NCBI GenBank assembly: GCA_017646555.1
Contig: JAGCMG010000149.1
Span: 1-10,873 of the forward strand
Length of the DNA stretch: 10,873 bases
Origin: Clostridia bacterium
GTDB taxonomy: Bacteria > Bacillota > Clostridia > Christensenellales > Borkfalkiaceae
Direction of reading: 5' to 3'
This document shows positions 6,241 to 10,873 of this stretch, one piece after another. Position 1 is the stretch's first letter, and each line of letters opens with the position of its first letter. Made by a program: the position numbers and the translations under genes. The notes beneath the pieces are model-generated. The model was given only the letters and a program-made list of their open reading frames with translations, was not told the origin of the DNA and searched no databases.

Positions 6241-7380
6241 TCAAAATTCGCCGTATTTTGCGTAAAATTCTTGGCAAAATTCAGTAAACGAATCTTGAAG
6301 TATTGCATTACGCATATCTTTCATAAGTTTAAGTAAGAAAGTTATATTGTGAAGCGATAAAAGCATACCACCCATCATTTCCCCTACGTTAAACATATGT
6401 CTTAAATAGGCTTTGGTATAATTTTTACAGCAATAACAATCACACTCACTATCAAGTGGGGTAAAATCGTCTTTATACTTGCCGTTTCTAACGACTACCT
6501 TACCGTGACTCGTCATAGCCGTGCCGTTTCTTGCAATACGGGTAGGAAGAACGCAGTCAAACATATCAATACCACGCTTTACCCCCTCAATTAAGCAATC
6601 GGGACTGCCTACGCCCATCAAATATCTTGGAATATGAGTAGGATACATAGGATACATTGAATCCATTATATCGTACATTATATTTTTCGGCTCGCCAACC
6701 GAAAGCCCACCGATTGCTATACCGTATTTTGCGTAAGGAATTGTTTCTTTCAAACTTATTTCCCTTAAATCTTTGAACATATTGCCTTGAACTATCGGGA
6801 ATAACGCTTGTTTTTCTACCTTGTGCGCGTTATAACATCTATCAAGCCAGTTAAGCGTTCTTTTCATGGCTATTTCGGCTTGTTTTTTGTTAGCGCCGTA
6901 AGGCGAACACTCATCAAACGCCATCATAATATCTGCGCCTAAATTATGTTCGATATCCATGGCCTTTTCGGGCGAAATAAAATGCTTTGACCCGTCGATA
7001 TGCGAATTAAAATACACGCCTTCATCTTTAATTTTATTAAGTTTTGCAAGGGAAAACACCTGAAAACCACCACTATCGGTTAAAATCGGTTTATCCCAGT
7101 TCATAAACTTATGAAGCCCACCAGCCTTAGCGACAAGTTCGTCACCGGGGCGCATATAAAGGTGGTAAGTATTAGATAAAATAATTTGCGCGCCAGCCTC
7201 TTTTAAATCGCGTGGAAGAACGCCCTTTACCGTCGCTTGAGTGCCGACCGGCATAAAAATAGGCGTTTCTATATCGCCGTGTGGCGTGTGCAGTATACCT
7301 GCTCTTGCACCTGTTTTTTGGTCTTGTTTAATGGTTTCGTACCAAAACGGCGTGCATTTTTCAGTTAAAGTTTCTAACAT
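6241..7380 (-). CDS. tgt: tRNA-guanine transglycosylase (queuine/preQ1)
   Basis: Bacterial Tgt exchanges guanine at the wobble position (G34) of tRNAs with GUN anticodons for preQ1, the committed step of queuosine formation. The 379 residues are full length. The general base is Asp102 in LTDSGGFQVFSL (100-111), substrate recognition is seen at MAFDECSPYG (153-162) and GGLSVGEP (224-231), and the nucleophile is Asp275 in MFDCVLPTRIARNG. The structural zinc site is complete: Cys313, Cys315, Cys318 and His344, with the normal 26-residue gap between the last two. The N-terminus is about ten residues longer than many homologues; the ATG at 7380 has only a weak Shine-Dalgarno (CGGAAT) and starts 16 nt after the queA stop. 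It is the last gene of the ruvC-tgt run, next to the enzyme catalysing the following pathway step (queA). Confidence 0.97.
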   Translation of the reverse strand: MLETLTEKCTPFWYETIKQDQKTGARAGILHTPHGDIETPIFMPVGTQATVKGVLPRDLKEAGAQIILSNTYHLYMRPGDELVAKAGGLHKFMNWDKPILTDSGGFQVFSLAKLNKIKDEGVYFNSHIDGSKHFISPEKAMDIEHNLGADIMMAFDECSPYGANKKQAEIAMKRTLNWLDRCYNAHKVEKQALFPIVQGNMFKDLREISLKETIPYAKYGIAIGGLSVGEPKNIMYDIMDSMYPMYPTHIPRYLMGVGSPDCLIEGVKRGIDMFDCVLPTRIARNGTAMTSHGKVVVRNGKYKDDFTPLDSECDCYCCKNYTKAYLRHMFNVGEMMGGMLLSLHNITFLLKLMKDMRNAILQDSFTEFCQEFYAKYGEF

Positions 7381-7396
7381 AGTTTTATTCCGTAAT

Positions 7397-8422
7397 TTAT
7401 AATATTAAACAAGCGTCGCCAAACGAGAAAAAACGATATTTTTCTTTTACGGCTTGTTCGTAAAATGCAAGCGTTTCTTCCCTTGAAGAAAAACAAGATA
7501 TCAACATAATTAAAGTTGATTTAGGCAAGTGAAAGTTAGTAATGCACCCGTCAACGCACTTAAATTTGTACGGTGGGTATAAAAAGATTTCGGTGTTTCC
7601 CTTACTTTCTTTAACGAACCCGTTTTCATCAGCAACCGATTCAAGCGTTCTAATACTCGTAGTTCCGACGGCGATTACGCGCCTACCCTCTTTTTTGGCT
7701 TTATTTATAATTTCAGCACTCTTTGAAGATATTTCGTAATATTCAGAGTGCATTTTATGTTCAGTTATATCGTCGGCTTTAACTGGTCTAAAAGTACCAA
7801 GTCCCACGTGCAACAGTACGTCAACGACGGTAACGCCTTTTTTTTCAAGTTTAGCAAACAATTCGTCGGTAAAATGAAGTCCAGCCGTCGGCGCTGCCGC
7901 AGAGCCGTCTATTTTAGAATACACCGTTTGATATCTTTCTTTATCGGAAAGTTTTTCGCGTATGTACGGTGGAAGTGGCATTTCCCCTACTCTTGAAATA
8001 ACGTCTTCAAACACGCCCGAAAAAGAAAAACTAACTTTTCTTGAACCTGCGTCTTCGTCGTAATTACTTAAAACGGTTAAAGAAAGTTCTTCGTTTACGG
8101 TAAGTTCTACGCCGGGGCGCGCTTTTTTGCCCGGTTTAACCAAAACTTCCCACTCGGTTAAATTAAAGCGTTTAAGTAAAAGCACTTCAACCTTACCACC
8201 GTTTTTGGTATAAGCAAAAATTCTTGCAGGTAAAACGCGTGTATTGTTTCTAACTAAAACGTCGCCCTCTTTTAAGATATCGACGATATCGTAAAAATGC
8301 TTGTGCTCTATATTTTTGTTCGTTGTATCGTAATATAACAACCTTGAAGAATCACGTGGATAAACTGGCGTTTGCGCTATGAGTTCTTCAGGAAGGTAAT
8401 AATCAAAATCACTAGTCTTCAT
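7397..8422 (-). CDS. queA: S-adenosylmethionine:tRNA ribosyltransferase-isomerase QueA
   Basis: QueA transfers and isomerises the ribosyl part of S-adenosylmethionine onto preQ1 in tRNA, giving epoxyqueuosine. The 341-residue protein has the full set of family signatures: FDYYLPEELIAQTP (6-19), SSRLL (25-29), RNNTRVLPARIF (58-69), EMPLPPYI (147-154), AAPTAGLHFT (176-185), HVGLGTFRPV (205-214), HKMHSEYYEI (222-231), GTTSIRTLES (253-262), TNFHLPKSTLIML (295-307) and FGDACLI (334-340). The ATG at 8422 lies inside the last codons of ruvB, overlapping it by 11 nt, which points to translational coupling. tgt follows after 16 nt. The final reduction to queuosine needs QueG or QueH, not encoded in this window. 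Confidence 0.97.
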   Translation of the reverse strand: MKTSDFDYYLPEELIAQTPVYPRDSSRLLYYDTTNKNIEHKHFYDIVDILKEGDVLVRNNTRVLPARIFAYTKNGGKVEVLLLKRFNLTEWEVLVKPGKKARPGVELTVNEELSLTVLSNYDEDAGSRKVSFSFSGVFEDVISRVGEMPLPPYIREKLSDKERYQTVYSKIDGSAAAPTAGLHFTDELFAKLEKKGVTVVDVLLHVGLGTFRPVKADDITEHKMHSEYYEISSKSAEIINKAKKEGRRVIAVGTTSIRTLESVADENGFVKESKGNTEIFLYPPYKFKCVDGCITNFHLPKSTLIMLISCFSSREETLAFYEQAVKEKYRFFSFGDACLIL

Positions 8423-9503
8423 TATTTTGTTCTTCGTAAATGGAATATAACCCGATATTTTTTTCGGGCATAATAAGCCCTAAATGTTCGTAACCACGGC
8501 GAAGTAAAACTCTACCACGTGGCGTTCTTGCAATAAACCCAAGTCTTAATAAGTACGGTTCGTACACGTCTTCAATAGTAACCGAATCTTCGTTGATTGT
8601 CGCACCAAGAGTATCAAGCCCACACGGTCCACCATTAAATTTTTTAGCCATTGCAGTTAGTAATTTTTTATCGGTTGAATCAAGCCCTAATTCGTCAATT
8701 TCAAGCATTGATAAACATTTTTGCGCGTCGGAAAGTAACACTAAATCGTGCTTTAATACGATAGCGTAATCGTGTGCGCGCCTTAAAAGACGGTTTGCTA
8801 TACGGGGTGTACCACGACTTCTTTTAGCAATTTCACGCGCTGCTAAATCTTCTATTGGAATACCTAATTTTTCTGACGAACGCTTTACTATTTCGGTAAG
8901 TTCGTCAATCGAATAATTTTCAAGCCTACAAATAACGCCGAACCTATCGCGAAGTGGCGAAGATAACATACCAACCCTCGTAGTTGCGCCGATAAGCGTA
9001 AATTTAGGTAACGGTAATTGAACGCTACGCGCCGACGGACCTTTACCGATAATAAAATCTAAAGTAAAATCTTCCATCGCGGGATATAAAATTTCTTCAA
9101 CGCTATGATTTAAACGGTGTATTTCATCGATAAATAAAACGTCGTTTTTATTGAGATTAGTTAAAATAGCGGCTAAATCGCCAGCCCTTTCAATTGCTGG
9201 GCCACTCGTTACTTTTAATTGTGAGCCAAGTTCGGTTGCAATAATGTGCGCGAGCGTGGTTTTACCTAACCCCGGTGGGCCGTATAAAAGCACGTGGTCT
9301 AAAGCGTCTGAACGCATTTTTGCCGACGCAATAAATACTGCAAGGTTATCTTTAACCTTGTCTTGACCAACGTAACCGTCCATACTTTTCGGTCTTAAAA
9401 CGTTTTCTATTTCTGCGTCGCCGTAGTTTTCTTCGGCTTCGATTATTCTTTCTTCAAACCCGTTTTCAGCGTTTGAAGTTACAAGTACGTCCAAATCGTC
9501 CAT
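8412..9503 (-). CDS. ruvB: Holliday junction branch-migration ATPase RuvB
   Basis: RuvB is the hexameric AAA+ motor that, with RuvA, drives branch migration of Holliday junctions. In 363 residues it shows the lead-in LRPKSMDGYVGQ (36-47), Walker A GPPGLGKT (75-82), Walker B VLFIDEIHRL (122-131), sensor 1 IGATTRVG (171-178), the arginine-finger region SSPLRDRFG (181-189) and sensor 2 GTPRIANRLLRR (231-242). A C-terminal winged-helix domain (about 270-340) includes GGPCGLDTLGATINED and the usual GFIARTPRGR. The N-terminus carries about 30 extra acidic residues before the conserved core, a common variable region in clostridial RuvB. The ATG at 9503 is 8 nt after the ruvA stop, with AAGG overlapping that stop. 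The TAG stop lies inside queA. Confidence 0.98.
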   Translation of the reverse strand: MDDLDVLVTSNAENGFEERIIEAEENYGDAEIENVLRPKSMDGYVGQDKVKDNLAVFIASAKMRSDALDHVLLYGPPGLGKTTLAHIIATELGSQLKVTSGPAIERAGDLAAILTNLNKNDVLFIDEIHRLNHSVEEILYPAMEDFTLDFIIGKGPSARSVQLPLPKFTLIGATTRVGMLSSPLRDRFGVICRLENYSIDELTEIVKRSSEKLGIPIEDLAAREIAKRSRGTPRIANRLLRRAHDYAIVLKHDLVLLSDAQKCLSMLEIDELGLDSTDKKLLTAMAKKFNGGPCGLDTLGATINEDSVTIEDVYEPYLLRLGFIARTPRGRVLLRRGYEHLGLIMPEKNIGLYSIYEEQNNED

Positions 9504-9511
9504 AGTTTACC

Positions 9512-10102
9512 TTATCTTATATTTTTAATAGCGTAAGCAATTTGTTCTTCAACGGTGGTTAAACCTTCTTTAATTGCCTTAACTAAAAGCCCTTGCGCTT
9601 CCTTTTTATTAAGCCCTAAAGTCATAAGCGCAATAACCGTATCTTCGTCAACCTTGATTTCAGGTTGTGGCTCTTTTTTGTTCTTTTCTTCAGGCACGTC
9701 TAAACAACTAACCTTTTCGCGAAGTTCTAAAATAATTCTTTCAGCCGTCTTTTTGCCAAGCCCTTTTACTTTTGAAAGCGTCTTAACGTCAGAAGTTGCT
9801 ATGGCTACTGCAAGCGAAGAAAGGTCCATGTTTGACAATACCGTTATGCCCATTTTAGGACCAACACCACTAACCGAAATTAGTTTTAAGAACATATTTT
9901 TTTCTTCAATCGTGGAAAAACCGTAAAGATAAATCCCGTCTTCTCTAACGGCAGTGTAAGTAAAAATTTCCCCTTCCCCAGCGTTTATGAGTTTACAAAA
10001 CGCTGAATTAGAACAAGTAACTTCATACCCTATTCCACCCACTTCAATCAAAACTACACCGTCCGTTGAAGTAAGCACTTTACCCTTTATATAACCTATC
10101 AT
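9512..10102 (-). CDS. ruvA: Holliday junction DNA-binding subunit RuvA
   Basis: RuvA forms a tetramer that holds the four-way junction open and loads RuvB. The 196 residues give three domains: the OB-fold (1-63, starting MIGYIKGKV and ending REDGIYLYGF, with acidic pin residues Glu54 and Asp55), the paired helix-hairpin-helix domain (SVSGVGPKMGITVL at 77-90 and KVKGLGKKTAERIILEL at 111-127), and the small C-terminal RuvB-contacting domain (about 152-196, IALMTLGLNKKEAQ). A charged linker (about 137-151) joins the last two. It starts 10 nt after the ruvC stop and ends 8 nt before ruvB, so the three subunits are made from one message. All DNA-contacting hairpins appear intact. Confidence 0.98.
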   Translation of the reverse strand: MIGYIKGKVLTSTDGVVLIEVGGIGYEVTCSNSAFCKLINAGEGEIFTYTAVREDGIYLYGFSTIEEKNMFLKLISVSGVGPKMGITVLSNMDLSSLAVAIATSDVKTLSKVKGLGKKTAERIILELREKVSCLDVPEEKNKKEPQPEIKVDEDTVIALMTLGLNKKEAQGLLVKAIKEGLTTVEEQIAYAIKNIR

Positions 10103-10112
10103 AATTTTACCC

Positions 10113-10607
10113 TTATTTTAATTTGAACATTCCACCAAACTTTCTAGTTTGAGCGTGAGTTAACGCTACTGCCAAAGCGTCTGCCGCGTCGTCAGGACGG
10201 GGAATTGTAGCAAGTTTAAGTAACGATTTTACCATTTCTTGAATTTGCTTTTTTTCAGCCCTGCCGTAGCCGGTTAACGCTTGTTTTATTTGTAACGGCG
10301 TGTACTCGTAAAGTTTTTGGCAATATTTATCTACCGTAAGAAGTAATACGCCCCTTGCGTGCGCCACTGCTATACCGTTAGTTATATTTTTAACGAAAAA
10401 CAATTCTTCAATGGCAACTTCTTCAGGCTTATATTTTTCTAAAATTAGGCTGACGCCTTTTTCTATTTTTTTAAGGCGCAACGGCAAAGAATCGTCTTTA
10501 GGCGTAATAACCGCGCCGTAATCAAGCATTTTTATTGAAGTTGAAGTTACTTCTATAACGCCGTAGCCAAGCGTGGCAAGCCCAGGGTCAAACCCAACGA
10601 TAACCAT
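10113..10607 (-). CDS. ruvC: Holliday junction resolvase RuvC
   Basis: RuvC is the dimeric RNase H-fold endonuclease that cuts Holliday junctions after RuvAB branch migration. The 164 residues match the family length. The four metal-binding acids are in place: Asp7 in GFDPGLATLGYG, Glu67 in AIEELFFVKN, and Asp140 and Asp143 in PDDAADALAVALTH. The DNA-contacting stretch HARGVLLL and the TGYGRAEKKQIQ segment (112-123) are also typical. The ATG at 10607 has a G-rich Shine-Dalgarno (GGGGGC) 4-5 nt upstream. It is the first gene of the ruvC-ruvA-ruvB-queA-tgt unit, about 24 nt downstream of the predicted transcription start. Confidence 0.98.
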   Translation of the reverse strand: MVIVGFDPGLATLGYGVIEVTSTSIKMLDYGAVITPKDDSLPLRLKKIEKGVSLILEKYKPEEVAIEELFFVKNITNGIAVAHARGVLLLTVDKYCQKLYEYTPLQIKQALTGYGRAEKKQIQEMVKSLLKLATIPRPDDAADALAVALTHAQTRKFGGMFKLK

Positions 10608-10628
10608 ACTGCCCCCATAATAATATTT

Positions 10629-10648
10629 ACTATTACTATTGTAATAGT
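10629..10648. promoter_or_regulatory. 20-bp inverted repeat over the -10 of the ruv promoter (possible operator)
   Basis: ACTATTAC (10629-10636) and GTAATAGT (10641-10648) are perfect 8-bp inverted arms around a 4-bp centre. The repeat covers the -10 hexamer (10638-10643) and reaches the predicted transcription start near 10631, a position suited to a repressor site. It does not match the clostridial LexA box (CGAAC-N4-GTTCG). No cognate regulator is visible in the window. Confidence 0.4.
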
Positions 10649-10666
10649 TTTTATTAAAAATGTCAA
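10638..10666 (-). promoter_or_regulatory. Sigma-A promoter of ruvCAB-queA-tgt
   Basis: On the minus strand, TTGACA (10666-10661; a perfect -35) and TACAAT (10643-10638) are separated by exactly 17 bp. Transcription would start near 10631. It lies between the upstream gene's terminator and the ruvC ATG, and no other promoter is evident until yajC, so the five genes probably share it. Confidence 0.88.
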
Positions 10667-10697
10667 TAGAATATGCTTTCGTTACTTGAAACTAATT

Positions 10698-10734
10698 AAA
10701 AAATCCCGAACGCGTTTTTGCGTTCGGGGTTTTT
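10698..10734 (-). terminator. Strong terminator after the right-edge gene
   Basis: CCCGAACGC (10705-10713) and GCGTTCGGG (10720-10728) form a perfect 9-bp stem with a 6-nt loop. It is flanked by A-T pairs that extend it, and six T follow on the minus strand (10703-10698). T-rich sequence also flanks the other side (10730-10740), so it could stop transcription both ways, though no plus-strand gene approaches it. It begins 5 nt after the stop of the edge gene and insulates the ruv promoter. Confidence 0.92.
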
Positions 10735-10739
10735 ATTTT

Positions 10740-10873
10740 TTATACGCTTTTTCTCATACCTGTATCACGGTAAATGTATTGTTTCATCGTTGCCGTAACT
10801 GGTGTTTTTGCGCCGTTAGTCATTGAATCCGTTAAATAAATAGTAACGTCTTGCCCTATGCCGATACGAGTTT
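10740..10873 (-). CDS. C-terminal fragment of an unrecognised protein
   Basis: The last 43 codons and TAA stop of a minus-strand gene enter from the right edge. The visible peptide runs from TRIGIGQDVTIYLTDSM through TNGAKTPVTATMKQYIYRD to TGMRKSV. Alternating hydrophobic residues suggest beta strands followed by a basic end. It is judged a real gene because the frame is open to the edge and a strong terminator follows the stop directly. I do not recognise the family from this piece; it is not the end of YebC, which often precedes ruvC. Confidence 0.6.
   Translation of the reverse strand, partial: TRIGIGQDVTIYLTDSMTNGAKTPVTATMKQYIYRDTGMRKSV

Noticed and set aside
7381..7396. A preQ1 riboswitch controlling queuosine genes.
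   Set aside because: Only 16 nt separate queA and tgt, and queA overlaps ruvB, so there is no leader that could hold one.
10705..10728. CGAACGCG...GCGTTCG as a possible LexA (SOS) operator for ruv.
   Set aside because: The half-sites are about 10 bp apart instead of 4. The element is a clear terminator with T-runs just after a stop codon, and it lies upstream of the -35.

Overview
This AT-rich window looks like a chromosomal piece of a Gram-positive anaerobe of the Clostridia (Bacillota), probably an uncultured gut lineage. The reasons are gene order and signals. The run ruvC-ruvA-ruvB-queA-tgt-yajC-secD-secF-recJ is a familiar clostridial neighbourhood, a TIGR04086-type small membrane protein sits beside yajC, Shine-Dalgarno sequences are strong, and promoters have 17-bp sigma-A spacing. 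All genes I can support lie on the minus strand, so transcription runs from right to left.

Layout in transcription order. At the right edge is the last 43 codons of an unrecognised gene (10740-10873), closed by a strong terminator (10698-10734). A sigma-A promoter (10638-10666), with a 20-bp inverted repeat over its -10, drives ruvC, ruvA, ruvB, queA and tgt. These are the complete Holliday-junction branch-migration and resolution machine plus two queuosine tRNA-modification enzymes, spaced within about 17 nt or overlapping. A second promoter (6174-6202) precedes yajC. After yajC come a terminator, a NahK-type sugar kinase, a second terminator, the TIGR04086-like membrane protein gene, and a third terminator. 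A third promoter (4009-4037) starts secD-secF, followed across a hairpin by recJ, which runs off the left edge.

Functional themes: recombination and repair (RuvABC, RecJ), queuosine synthesis (QueA, Tgt) and protein export (YajC, SecD, SecF). The kinase is the odd member and resembles N-acetylhexosamine 1-kinase.

The most notable observations are these. (1) The kinase frame is cut by a TAA where the family normally has Tyr, yet 44 further in-frame codons still encode a recognisable family C-terminus. (2) SecD and SecF appear to lack the transmembrane acidic residues used for proton coupling in characterised SecDF. (3) The terminator after the kinase carries the Shine-Dalgarno of the next gene in its 3' arm. 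(4) A palindrome covers the -10 of the ruv promoter. No mobile element, tRNA, rRNA or CRISPR array was seen, and I do not see a clearly new multi-gene system here.
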